From Xenophilus aerolatus (GTDB lineage: Bacteria > Pseudomonadota > Gammaproteobacteria > Burkholderiales > Burkholderiaceae_C), in the NCBI GenBank assembly GCA_030418545.1, contig QAIB01000004.1, positions 248,001-312,000 on the forward strand: a stretch of 64,000 bases of DNA, written 5' to 3'. Under the pieces are notes generated by a model. That model was given only the letters and a program-made list of their open reading frames with translations. It ran no database searches and was not told the DNA's origin. The position numbers were made by a program, and so were the translations under genes. Positions 44,750 to 54,357 of this stretch are shown here, piece after piece. The stretch's first letter is position 1; the number at the start of each line of letters is the position of its first letter.

Positions 44750-45184
44750 TCAGCGCAGCCGGAACAGGCTGGTCACCATCGCGTCGAGCACCTCGGCCTG
44801 GTGCTGGTTGAAGAGCTGCCAGCGCCAGCGCAGGATGCCCAGGCGCGCGCGCGTGTCGGAGCGGCGCGCCTCGATCACCTCGGCGCGCAGCCGCAGCGCA
44901 TCGCCGGGGCGCACCGGCCGTGCCCAGCGGATGTGGTCGATGCCCGGCGAGGCGAAGGACTCCGACCCCTCGAGCGCGGCCTGCACCGCCAGCCGCATGG
45001 CGATGCTGCAGGTGTGCCAGCCGCTGGCGATCAGGCCGCCGAACACGCCGTCGGCCGCGGCCTGCGCGTCCGTGTGGAACCACTGCGGGTCCCACTGGCG
45101 GGCGAAGCCGACCACCTCGTCTTCCGTGATGGCGTGCGGCCCGGCCTCGATGACCTGCCCGGCGAAGAAGTCGGCGAACTTCAC
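44750..45184 (-). CDS. MaoC family (hotdog) dehydratase
   Basis: The 144-residue hotdog-fold protein has the MaoC motif: FARQWDPQWFHTDAQAAADGVFGGLIASGWHTCS, where Asp and His form the hydratase centre. GIDHIRWARPVRPGDALRLRAEVIEAR closes the fold. Start is GTG at 45184, overlapping the upstream cupin stop (GTGA), so the two are coupled. Such proteins hydrate enoyl-CoA thioesters. It is convergent with fumarylacetoacetase. Confidence 0.88.
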   Translation of the reverse strand: MKFADFFAGQVIEAGPHAITEDEVVGFARQWDPQWFHTDAQAAADGVFGGLIASGWHTCSIAMRLAVQAALEGSESFASPGIDHIRWARPVRPGDALRLRAEVIEARRSDTRARLGILRWRWQLFNQHQAEVLDAMVTSLFRLR

Positions 45185-45474
45185 GTCGCGTTCTTGCGCG
45201 CGACCCAGTAGGTCGCGCCCTCGTCGCCGTAGCGCTCGTCGTGGGGCACGTCGGCATCGAGCGTGAAGCGGTCGCCCGCGTGCAGCTCGCGCGTCGCGCC
45301 TTCGCAGCCCAGCCACAGCGTGCCCTGCACGACCAGCGCCGAGACGCCGAAGGGATGGCGGTGCGTGTCGAGCACGGCGCCCGGTGGCCAGACGCGTTCG
45401 AGCACCTCGTCGAATCCGGCGGCCAGGGACTCGGCTTCGAACTCGAGGAAGGTGGGCAGGGGGGTCGTGGGCAT
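45181..45474 (-). CDS. Cupin domain-containing protein
   Basis: The 97-residue single-domain cupin has motif 1 as GAVLDTHRHPFGVSALVVQGTLWLG and motif 2 as HAGDRFTLDADVPHDERYG, both histidines present. The metal-binding Glu of motif 1 is not obvious. It could bind a small carboxylate or regulate the neighbouring MaoC enzyme, with which it is co-transcribed (overlap of four bases). The role is unknown. Confidence 0.85.
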   Translation of the reverse strand: MPTTPLPTFLEFEAESLAAGFDEVLERVWPPGAVLDTHRHPFGVSALVVQGTLWLGCEGATRELHAGDRFTLDADVPHDERYGDEGATYWVARKNAT

Positions 45475-45595
45475 GAGTGGCACCTTGCTGCGGTCGACGC
45501 ATCCTACGCGCGAGACGCGTTGCGCAGGGCTTCGACCCGTCGACAGGCGCAGGACAGGCAAGCTCCGCCCGAACGGGCGGGAAGCGTGTTCCGGA

Positions 45596-46885
45596 TCAGT
45601 AGGTTTCGAGGTGCAGGCGCCCTTCGCGCTTGAGTTGCGCGGCGACCGCCTCCCAGTCGAGCCCGCCCTCGTTGGCCACGTCGCGCAGCGCCATGACCAC
45701 GCCCTCTTCCATGCTCTTGAGGCCGCAGACGTAGAAGTGGCTGGCCCCGTCCTTGAGCAGCGCGACCAGGTCGGCCGCACGCTCGCGCAGGCGGTCCTGC
45801 ACGTAGGTCTTGGGCTGGCCCGGCGTGCGCGAGAAGGCGAGGTTGATGTCGATGAAGTCCTTGGGCAGCGACTGCAGCGGGCCGAAGTACGGCAGCTCCT
45901 GCTGGGTGCGCGCGCCGAAGAAGAGCATCAGCTTGCCGCCCTCGAACTTGCCGCTCTTCCTCAGACGCCGGCGCCATTCCGTCATGGCCCGCATCGGCGC
46001 GCTGCCGGTGCCGGTGCAGATCATCACGATGTGCGACTTCGGGTGGTTGGGCATCAGGAAGCTGCTGCCGAAGGGGCCGACCACCTGCACCGTGTCGCCG
46101 ACCTTGAGGTCGCACACGTAGTTGGAGCAGATGCCGCGCACGGGCTGGCCCTGGTGGTCCTCGGTCACGCGCTTCACGGTGAGCGACACGTTGTTGTAGC
46201 CCGGCCGCTCGCCGTTGCGGGCGCTGGCCACCGAGTACTGGCGCGGCTGGTGCGCGCGGCCCAGCGCGTCGGTGCCCGGCGGGATGATGCCGATGGACTG
46301 GCCCTCGAGCACCGGAAAGGGCATGGCCCCGAAGTCGAGCACGACGTGGTGCGTCTCGCTGTCGAAGCCCGCCTCGGTGCAATTGAAGTTGCCGGTCACG
46401 GTGGCGGTGACGGGGCTCTTGGGCGAATGCAGGTTGGTGTACGCATGCGCGGCCGACCAGGGCGGGCGCGTGGCGCCGTAGCTCGCGGAATTGAAAGGCA
46501 CGGTGCCGGGCTCGGCCTCGGCCACGGGCGCCGGCGCGGCGGCAGGCGGTGCGGCTTCGGCGTCGGCCGGTACGCCCGCCTCGGCGAGCTGCTCGGGCGT
46601 GAGTTCGGCGGGCAGCTCGTCCCAGGTGAGCTGCTCCTCGATCGAATAGGCGCGTGCCCTGGGCATCGTGCGCCAGTTGTCGATCGAACCCGTCGGGCAG
46701 GGCGAGATGCAGGCCATGCAGCCGTTGCACACGTCGGCCTTGACGACGTAGTTGCGGTCGTCGTGCGTGATGGCCCCGATCGGGCAGGTGGCCTCGCAGG
46801 TGTTGCAGCGGATGCAGATCTCGGGGTCGATCAGGTGCTGCTGGATGACCGCCCCTTCGCTGGCGACGTTCACGGCCATGTCCAT
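45596..46885 (-). CDS. boxA: Benzoyl-CoA 2,3-epoxidase reductase subunit BoxA
   Basis: The 429-residue reductase passes electrons from NADPH to the BoxB oxygenase. Two [4Fe-4S] ferredoxin clusters are given by [12 protein letters not shown] (C24, C27, C30, C34) and [12 protein letters not shown] (C53, C56, C59, C63). The linker is rich in Pro/Ala. The C-terminal FNR-like domain has [10 protein letters not shown] for FAD and [10 protein letters not shown] for NADPH. Length and domain order match BoxA. AAGGAG precedes the ATG at 46885. A family A hairpin separates it from boxB. Confidence 0.95.
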   Translation of the reverse strand: MDMAVNVASEGAVIQQHLIDPEICIRCNTCEATCPIGAITHDDRNYVVKADVCNGCMACISPCPTGSIDNWRTMPRARAYSIEEQLTWDELPAELTPEQLAEAGVPADAEAAPPAAAPAPVAEAEPGTVPFNSASYGATRPPWSAAHAYTNLHSPKSPVTATVTGNFNCTEAGFDSETHHVVLDFGAMPFPVLEGQSIGIIPPGTDALGRAHQPRQYSVASARNGERPGYNNVSLTVKRVTEDHQGQPVRGICSNYVCDLKVGDTVQVVGPFGSSFLMPNHPKSHIVMICTGTGSAPMRAMTEWRRRLRKSGKFEGGKLMLFFGARTQQELPYFGPLQSLPKDFIDINLAFSRTPGQPKTYVQDRLRERAADLVALLKDGASHFYVCGLKSMEEGVVMALRDVANEGGLDWEAVAAQLKREGRLHLETY

Positions 46886-46898
46886 CGTGTCTCTCCTT

Positions 46899-46964
46899 GC
46901 TATCTTTTCGATAGCTGGTCGCGCCCGTGGATCGGGCGCTGCAGGCCTATTCTGTTCAAAAACC
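46899..46964 (+). repeat. Family A hairpin repeat, copy 5 (within the box operon)
   Basis: GCTATC-TTTTC-GATAGC, then TGGTCGCGCCCG, CGGGCGCTGCAGGCC and TTCTGTTC make up the repeat. It lies between boxB (upstream) and boxA (downstream) in the minus-strand operon. The GCGCCCG/CGGGCGC stem is intact. Confidence 0.8.
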
Positions 46965-46967
46965 GGA

Positions 46968-48395
<1,428 letters not shown>

Positions 48396-48452
48396 GGAAC
48401 GGTCCTCTCGAAGGTGGGGGAGCGAAGACGGGTACGGGTCCAGTGCCCGCTT

Positions 48453-50126
48453 TCAGACGCGGTTGAGGTCGAAGCCAGCCTTCTGGCCCGTGCCGTAGAC
48501 CTTGAGCGCGCCCTTGTCGCCGACGGCGTTGGGACGCTGGAAGATCCAGTTCTGCCAGGCGGTGAGGCGGCCGAAGATGCGGGTGAACATGTTCTCCTGG
48601 CTGGCGAAGCGCAGGTTGGCTTCCAGGCCGGTCAGGGCGTCGGGCGACATGGCGGCGCGCTCCTCGATGGCGATGCGCAGCTCGTCGTCCCAGTCGATGT
48701 CGTCGGGGGCCATGGTCACCAGGCCCAGCTTCACGGCCTCGTCGGCGTCGACCGGCTTCCCGGCGGCGGCGCGTGCGGCTTCCATCGGCGCGGTCTCTTC
48801 ATAGAAGCGGCGCTGCAGGCGGCTCTGGCCATTGACCATGGGCAGCAGTCCGAAGCTGAATTCGTCCAGCACGAGCTTGGGCGCCTTCTCCGGCGCGTCG
48901 GGCAGGGCCAGCATGTAGGTGCGATCGGCGGCGAAGGCGAGCTCGGCAAAAAGGCCCGCGAAGCAGGAGCCTTCGTCGACCAGCGCGAACAGGCTGCGCG
49001 AGGAGACATCCAGCCGCGCGAAGCTGCGGCGCAGGGCCCCGAGGGTTTCGCGCACGAACCAATGGTCCTGGTGGGCCAGCAGCAGCGCATCGGCCGCCAG
49101 CACGGCCTGTGCGTCGCCGCGCGTCTTGAGCAGCCAGGTGCCGATGTCCAGCTCGTTGGTGCGCAGGTGCAGGATCGCGTCGTCGAGCTGGCGCGCCAGC
49201 GCGAGCGGCCACCAGGCGGCGCCCGCGGCCTCGATGCCCGCGATGTCGGTCGGCTGCGCGCCTTGGGGCGCCTTCAGCGTCAACGTGGCGGTGCGCTTGG
49301 CGCGGTCGATGGCCACGTCGAGGTGCGCATAGCGCAGGCCATCGGCGCTGTCCTCGCGCTCGATGCGGGTCAGCGCGACGCCCTTCGCGTCGGCCGGGCG
49401 GTCGCTGCCTTCGGCGAGCTTCAGAGCGCGCTCCTGCACGGCGGCGGCGAACTGCGCCGGCTTGGCGATCGCGTCGACCAGGCGCCATTCCACCGCACGC
49501 TGGCCGCGCACGCCTTCGACGCTGGTGCAGAAGATGTCGGCCAGGTCGTGGCGCACGTGGCGCTTGTCGGTCACGCGCGTCAGGCCGCCGGTGCCGGGCA
49601 GCACGCCCAGGAGCGGCACCTCGGGCAGCGAGACGGAGGAGGAGCGGTCGTCCACCAGCATGATCTCGTCGCAGGCCAGCGCCAGTTCGTAGCCGCCACC
49701 GGCGCAGGCGCCGTTCACGGCGGCGAGGAACTTCAGGCCCGAGTGCTTGGACGAGTCCTCGATGCCGTTGCGCGTCTCGTTGGTGAACTTGCAGAAGTTC
49801 ACCTTCCAGGCGTGGCTGGAGACGCCCAGCATGAAGATGTTGGCGCCCGAACAGAAGATGCGGTCCTTGGCGCTGGTGACGATGACCGAGCGCACCTGCG
49901 GGTGCTCGAAGCGGATGCGGTTGAGCGCGTCGTTGAGCTCGATGTCCACGCCCAGGTCGTAGCTGTTGAGCTTGAGCTTGTAGCCCGGGCGGATGCCGCC
50001 GTCCTCGGCGATGTCCAGCGACAGGCGGGCCACGGGGCCTTCGACGCTGATCGACCAGTGGCGGTACTGGGTCGGGTCGGTGCGGTAGTCGACGGCCGGG
50101 CCGGTCGTCTGGGCGGTGTCGCTCAT
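48453..50126 (-). CDS. boxC: 2,3-epoxybenzoyl-CoA dihydrolase BoxC
   Basis: The 557-residue enzyme hydrolyses the ring epoxide to 3,4-dehydroadipyl-CoA semialdehyde and formate. It is a long enoyl-CoA hydratase/isomerase-type protein: GANIFMLGVSSHAWKVNFCKFTNETRNG and VNGACAGGGYELALACDEI form the oxyanion and CoA-binding region. Length matches BoxC. I chose the ATG at 50126 (MSDTAQTTG), preceded by AGGAG; the longer frame to 50225 runs through the promoter. A BoxR-type operator sits over its likely promoter. Confidence 0.96.
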   Translation of the reverse strand: MSDTAQTTGPAVDYRTDPTQYRHWSISVEGPVARLSLDIAEDGGIRPGYKLKLNSYDLGVDIELNDALNRIRFEHPQVRSVIVTSAKDRIFCSGANIFMLGVSSHAWKVNFCKFTNETRNGIEDSSKHSGLKFLAAVNGACAGGGYELALACDEIMLVDDRSSSVSLPEVPLLGVLPGTGGLTRVTDKRHVRHDLADIFCTSVEGVRGQRAVEWRLVDAIAKPAQFAAAVQERALKLAEGSDRPADAKGVALTRIEREDSADGLRYAHLDVAIDRAKRTATLTLKAPQGAQPTDIAGIEAAGAAWWPLALARQLDDAILHLRTNELDIGTWLLKTRGDAQAVLAADALLLAHQDHWFVRETLGALRRSFARLDVSSRSLFALVDEGSCFAGLFAELAFAADRTYMLALPDAPEKAPKLVLDEFSFGLLPMVNGQSRLQRRFYEETAPMEAARAAAGKPVDADEAVKLGLVTMAPDDIDWDDELRIAIEERAAMSPDALTGLEANLRFASQENMFTRIFGRLTAWQNWIFQRPNAVGDKGALKVYGTGQKAGFDLNRV

Positions 50127-50184
50127 GGAGTCTCCTGTGGGGGCCTGAACCGGAAGCAAAATGCACTTTGCTTCATCCGTGACA

Positions 50185-50216
50185 TGCATCATCATGCATG
50201 TTTGCGGGTGCGTCAA
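50185..50216 (-). promoter_or_regulatory. boxC promoter with BoxR-type operator
   Basis: On the minus strand TTGACG (50216-50211), 17 bases and GATGAT (50193-50188) form a sigma-70-like promoter. TGCA-N6-TGCA (50185-50198) flanks the -10 box. Literature on BoxR/BzdR of Azoarcus (from memory) describes TGCA-type operators of this spacing, so BoxR would block RNA polymerase. Confidence 0.75.
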
Positions 50217-50258
50217 CCCCCGCACCGGAATTTGTGTGACGGTGGGTTGCCGCGCCCG

Positions 50259-51203
50259 TCAGCGCGCGGCTTCGGCGTCCATGGCCGTCCGGACGGTCGT
50301 GCGCAGCGCCTCGAAGGCCTGCTGCAGGGTCTTGCCGCTGGTGTCCACGCGCAGGTCGGCCTTCGAATAGAAGGCGGCGCGGCCGTCGAGGATGCGGCGC
50401 AGGTCGTCCATCGCCTCGCGGCTGGCGGCCATGGGGCGGGTGTCGCCCTGGGCGGCCACGCGGCCCATGTGCTCCTCGGGGGCGGCCTGCAGCCACACGG
50501 TGGTGCAGTGCGCGAGCAGCTCGTTGAAGGTGGCCGGGTCGGAGACGATGCCGCCCGGTGTGGCGATGACCACCTCGCCGTAGATCTGTACCGCCTCCTC
50601 GAGCGCGCGGCGCTCGTAGCGACGGTAGGCGTTGGTGCCGTACAGGTCGTGGATCTCGCGCACGCTGCAGCCCGCGAACTTCTCGATCTCGCGGCTGAGC
50701 TCGATGAAGGGCAGCTCCAGGTCGTCTGCCAGCATCTGCCCCAGCGTGGATTTGCCCGCACCGCGCAGGCCCACGAGCGCGATGCGCCGGTGGCGCAGCG
50801 GGTCGACGGCGGCGGTGCCCAGCAGCTCGCCGATGGCGATGCGCACGCGGCGCAGGTCGGCCTCGGAGCGGTGCTCCAGCAGCTCGCGGATCAGCAGCCA
50901 TTCGGGCGAACTGGTGGTGACGTCGCCCACCAGTTCGGCCAGCGAGCAGTGCAGCGCGCCGGCCACCTGCTGCAGCACCAGGATGGAGGCGTTGCCGATG
51001 CCGTACTCGAGGTTGGCCAGGTGCCGCTCCGACACGCCGGCCGCCAGTGCCACCGCCTTGCGGGTCAGCCCGCGGCGCGCGCGCAGGCTGCGCACGCGCT
51101 CGCCCAGCGCCGCCAGCAAGGCATCACGGCCCTCCTCCGATTCGTTGGCTGCGGTGGCGCCCTCCTCCGGCGCGTTCAGCAGCGCCTCGTTGCGCTCAGT
51201 CAT
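50259..51203 (-). CDS. boxR: Benzoyl-CoA-responsive regulator BoxR (HTH plus shikimate-kinase-like domain)
   Basis: The 314-residue protein has an XRE/Cro-type helix-turn-helix (about 25-80: LGERVRSLRARRGLTRKAVALAAGVSERHLANLEYG) and a C-terminal shikimate-kinase-like domain with Walker A GLRGAGKST. This fusion is diagnostic of BoxR/BzdR, repressors that release DNA when benzoyl-CoA binds. I chose the ATG at 51203; the frame extends to 51218. It is on the same strand as boxC, with its own promoter region and a second TGCA-type site upstream. Confidence 0.95.
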   Translation of the reverse strand: MTERNEALLNAPEEGATAANESEEGRDALLAALGERVRSLRARRGLTRKAVALAAGVSERHLANLEYGIGNASILVLQQVAGALHCSLAELVGDVTTSSPEWLLIRELLEHRSEADLRRVRIAIGELLGTAAVDPLRHRRIALVGLRGAGKSTLGQMLADDLELPFIELSREIEKFAGCSVREIHDLYGTNAYRRYERRALEEAVQIYGEVVIATPGGIVSDPATFNELLAHCTTVWLQAAPEEHMGRVAAQGDTRPMAASREAMDDLRRILDGRAAFYSKADLRVDTSGKTLQQAFEALRTTVRTAMDAEAAR

Positions 51204-51258
51204 GGGTGTCCTTGTCACGGCCGCCGATTCTCGTGCGGCTCAGGGTTAACACCTGATA

Positions 51259-51300
51259 TGCACTATATTGCTTGACACGCATTTTGACGGCATCTATGGT
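51259..51300 (+). promoter_or_regulatory. Promoter of the DUF4863-bclA operon with BoxR-type site
   Basis: TTGACA (51272-51277), 17 bases and TATGGT (51295-51300) make a good sigma-70 promoter for the plus-strand genes at 51373 on. TGCA-N6-TGCT (51259-51272) overlaps the -35 by one base and also faces boxR. This suggests one repressor controlling both directions. Confidence 0.65.
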
Positions 51301-51372
51301 TCGTCCGCAAGCAAGATACTGCACATCGCTGGCCGCCACAAGCCGGCGCCGTCAACGGACGAGGACACCACG

Positions 51373-51843
51373 ATGGCCAAGGAAGACTTTCATGCGCTGG
51401 TCGCCACGCTGACTCGCGATCTGGCCGGCCGCCCGCTCGACCGCGAGCTCGACGCCTGGCTCAACCGAGAGCACGGCCCCGGCACCACCACCTACGCCTG
51501 CCTGAAGTCCGCCTGCGAGCAGGGCGTGGCCGAGGGCTGGCTGTGCGAGCGCGAAGGCGGCGGCATCCGCTACGGCCGCGTGTTCAAGGCCGAGGACGCG
51601 CTGCACCGCTTCTCGGTCGACGTGGTCGACATGCAGGACATCGCCGGCCCGCACCACACGCATCCCGGCGGCGAGATCGACCTGATCATGCCGATGGGCG
51701 GCGACGCGACCTTCGACGGCCGCCCGGCCGGCTGGTGCGTGTACCCGCCGGGCAGCGCGCACCGGCCCACCGTGGCGCAGGGCCGGGCGCTGGTGCTGTA
51801 CCTGTTGCCCGAGGGCCGCATCGACTTCACACGGGCAGCCTGA
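51373..51843 (+). CDS. DUF4863 family protein (PnbB-like fold)
   Basis: The 156-residue protein belongs to DUF4863: LDRELDAWLNREHGPGTTTYACLKSACEQGVAEGWLC, then a cupin-like half with GPHHTHPGGEIDLIMPM, YPPGSAHRPTV and a metal-type His pair. The family includes 4-hydroxylaminobenzoate lyase PnbB by my recollection. Here it is between boxR and bclA. It may act on a benzoate derivative or help handle an intermediate; activity is unproven. The ATG at 51373 (MAKEDFH) is preferred. Confidence 0.85.
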   Translation: MAKEDFHALVATLTRDLAGRPLDRELDAWLNREHGPGTTTYACLKSACEQGVAEGWLCEREGGGIRYGRVFKAEDALHRFSVDVVDMQDIAGPHHTHPGGEIDLIMPMGGDATFDGRPAGWCVYPPGSAHRPTVAQGRALVLYLLPEGRIDFTRAA

Positions 51844-51898
51844 ACTGCACACGACGGCGCCCCGCCCCAACGGCGCCGCGAACGACCGGAGACACCCC

Positions 51899-53449
51899 AT
51901 GAGCCTGCCCGCCCGCTTCAACTTCGCCGACCACCTGTTCACGCTCAACCGCGGGCGCGCCGACCGCATCGCCTACGTCGACGACCGCGGGCCGCTGCGC
52001 TACGGCGAACTCGAGGAGCGCGCGCGCCGCCTGGCCGGTGCGCTGCACGCCGCCGGCGTGCGGCGCGAGGAGCGCGTGCTGCTGCTGATGCACGACTCGC
52101 ACGACTGGCCGGTGAGCTTCCTCGGCTGCCTGTACGCCGGCGTGGTGCCAGTCGCGGTGAACACGCTGCTCATGTCCGAGGACTACGCCTACATGCTCGA
52201 GCACGCGCGCGCGCAGGCCGCGCTGGTGTCGGGCGCGCTGCTGCCGGTGCTGCAGAGCGCCATGGAGAAGGCGCCACACGAGCTGGCGACGGTGCTGGTT
52301 TCGCAGCCCGCCGGCGAGCTGCCCGCGGGCATGGTCGAGTTCGAGGCTGCCCTGGCCGCGGCCACGCCGCGTGCCGCGCCGGCCCCCACCACGCCCGACG
52401 ACCCGGGCTTCTGGCTGTATTCCTCCGGCTCCACCGGCAAGCCCAAGGGCACGGTGCACACCCACGGCAACCTGTGGTGGACCGCCGAGCTCTACGGCAA
52501 GGCCGTGCTGCAGCTCACCGAGGACGACGTCTGCTTCTCGGCCGCCAAGCTGTACTTCGCCTACGGCCTGGGCAACGCGCTGACCTTCCCGCTGTCGGTC
52601 GGTGCCAGCGTGGTGCTGATGGCCGAGCGCCCCACGCCCGACGCGGTGTTCAAGCGCTGGACCGCCGCCGAGCGCAAGCCGACGGTGTTCTTCGGCGCAC
52701 CGACGGGCTACGCGGGCATGCTCGCCTCGCCGAAGCTGCCGGCGCGCGAGCAGGTGGCACTGCGCATGGGCTCCTCGGCGGGCGAGGCGTTGCCGGCCGA
52801 GATCGCGCAGCGCTTCAAGGCGCATTTCGGCTGCGACATCATCGACGGCATCGGTTCCACCGAGATGCTGCACGTCTTCATCTCCAACCGCCCGGGCGAC
52901 GTGCGCTACGGCAGCACCGGCAAGCCGGTCGAGGGCTACGAGGTCGAGCTGCGCGGCGAGGACGGCCGCCCGGTGGCCGACGGCGAGGTGGGCGACCTCT
53001 ACATCAAGGGGCCGAGCAGCGCGCTCATGTACTGGGGCAACCGAGAGAAGTCGCGCGACACCTTCCTGGGCGGCTGGACCAAAAGCGGCGACAAGTACAT
53101 CCGGGACGCCGAGGGCTACTACACCTACGCCGGCCGCAGCGACGACATGCTCAAGGTGAGCGGCATCTACGTCTCGCCCTTCGAGGTCGAATCGACATTG
53201 CAGCAGCACCCGGCCGTGCTGGAGGCCGCGGTGATCGGCATTCCCGATGCCGAGGGCCTGACCAAGACCAAGGCCTTCGTGGTGCTCAAGGACGGCCAGC
53301 AGGCGGACGAGGCGGCCTTGAAGGCCTTCGTGAAGGAGCGCCTTGCGCCCTACAAGTACCCGCGCCTGATCGAGTTCATCGACGAACTCCCCAAGACGGC
53401 CACGGGCAAGATCCAGCGCTTCCGGCTGCGCGAAAAAGAGCGGGCATGA
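51899..53449 (+). CDS. bclA: Benzoate-CoA ligase
   Basis: The 516-residue AMP-forming ligase converts benzoate to benzoyl-CoA. It has the adenylation motif YSSGSTGKPKG, the benzoate-CoA ligase blocks SAAKLYFAYGLGNALTFPLSVGA and GSTEMLHVFISNRPGDVRYGSTGKPV, and the C-terminal catalytic Lys in KTATGKIQRFRLR. Its location next to boxR and the box genes fits its first step in the pathway. CCGGAGA precedes the ATG. Confidence 0.95.
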   Translation: MSLPARFNFADHLFTLNRGRADRIAYVDDRGPLRYGELEERARRLAGALHAAGVRREERVLLLMHDSHDWPVSFLGCLYAGVVPVAVNTLLMSEDYAYMLEHARAQAALVSGALLPVLQSAMEKAPHELATVLVSQPAGELPAGMVEFEAALAAATPRAAPAPTTPDDPGFWLYSSGSTGKPKGTVHTHGNLWWTAELYGKAVLQLTEDDVCFSAAKLYFAYGLGNALTFPLSVGASVVLMAERPTPDAVFKRWTAAERKPTVFFGAPTGYAGMLASPKLPAREQVALRMGSSAGEALPAEIAQRFKAHFGCDIIDGIGSTEMLHVFISNRPGDVRYGSTGKPVEGYEVELRGEDGRPVADGEVGDLYIKGPSSALMYWGNREKSRDTFLGGWTKSGDKYIRDAEGYYTYAGRSDDMLKVSGIYVSPFEVESTLQQHPAVLEAAVIGIPDAEGLTKTKAFVVLKDGQQADEAALKAFVKERLAPYKYPRLIEFIDELPKTATGKIQRFRLREKERA

Positions 53450-53480
53450 GCCCACGCCCGGCCCATCCGAAGGTGCCCCG

Positions 53481-54314
53481 ATGACCGTGGAATTCGCGTC
53501 CATCGACTGGCGCGGCCGGCCGGTGCGCATCGAGCACCGGTGGATCGGCGCCCGCCAGGGCGACGCGCCGCTGGTCGCCTTCCTGCACGAGGGCCTGGGC
53601 TCGGTGGCGATGTGGAAGGATTTCCCCGACCGGCTGTGCGCCGAGGCCGGCGTGCGCGGCCTGGTGTTCTCGCGCCCCGGCTACGGCCGCTCGACGCCGC
53701 GCGCCGAGGGCGAGGCGTGGGACGTCGACTTCATGCACCGCCAGGCGCACGAAGTGCTGCCTGCCTTCTTCGACGCCATCGGCCTCGACGAGAAGCCCTG
53801 GCTCTTCGGCCACAGCGACGGCGGATCGATCGCGCTGCTGTACGCGTCGCGCTTTTCCGATCGGGTGCAGGGCCTCGTGCTGCTGGCGCCGCACATCTTC
53901 GTGGAGGACGTGACCGTGGCCAACATCGAGCTCGCACGCCAAGCCTACCGGTCGACCGACCTGCGCGCGCGCCTGGCCCGCTACCACGACGACGTGGACT
54001 CGGCCTTCGAAGGCTGGAACGGCATCTGGCTGCACCCGCCCTTTCGCGACTGGAACATCGAGAGCGAACTCGAGGCCATCCGCTGCCCGGTCCTGGCGAT
54101 CCAGGGCATCGATGACGAGTACGGCACGCTGGCCCAGATCCGCGGCATCGCGGCGCTGGTGCCCGGCACGCGGCTGCTGGAAATCCCCGCATGCGGACAT
54201 TCCCCACATAGGGATCAACCCGAACAGGTGATCGCCGCCACCGCGGGCATGGTGTCGGCCTCGACGCGAGACGCCCCCGGACTGCGGGGAAACACGCGTT
54301 TTAGTTCTGAATAG
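53481..54314 (+). CDS. Alpha/beta hydrolase of the box locus
   Basis: The 277-residue hydrolase has oxyanion region FLHEGLGSVAMWKDFP, nucleophile elbow GHSDGGS (Ser), acid IDDEYG and catalytic His in GHSPHRDQPEQV. It follows bclA by 31 bp on the same strand and is probably in the same operon. Candidates are thioesterase, lactonase or ester hydrolysis to rescue stalled CoA esters. Its absence of lid insert suggests a small substrate. Confidence 0.85.
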   Translation: MTVEFASIDWRGRPVRIEHRWIGARQGDAPLVAFLHEGLGSVAMWKDFPDRLCAEAGVRGLVFSRPGYGRSTPRAEGEAWDVDFMHRQAHEVLPAFFDAIGLDEKPWLFGHSDGGSIALLYASRFSDRVQGLVLLAPHIFVEDVTVANIELARQAYRSTDLRARLARYHDDVDSAFEGWNGIWLHPPFRDWNIESELEAIRCPVLAIQGIDDEYGTLAQIRGIAALVPGTRLLEIPACGHSPHRDQPEQVIAATAGMVSASTRDAPGLRGNTRFSSE

Positions 54315-54336
54315 TTTACGGTTAAAGTATTTTCAC
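54299..54336 (+). promoter_or_regulatory. AT-rich promoter/operator region before the Liv operon
   Basis: An AT-rich stretch in GC-rich DNA holds TAGTT at 54304-54308 and 54314-54318 (10 bp apart) and GGTTA at 54322. TTCTGA (54307) and TAAAGT (54325) could be weak promoter hexamers. A ribosome-binding GAGAGGAG follows. The boundary is approximate. Confidence 0.4.
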
Positions 54337-54357
54337 CACCCCCGAGAGGAGACAGAC

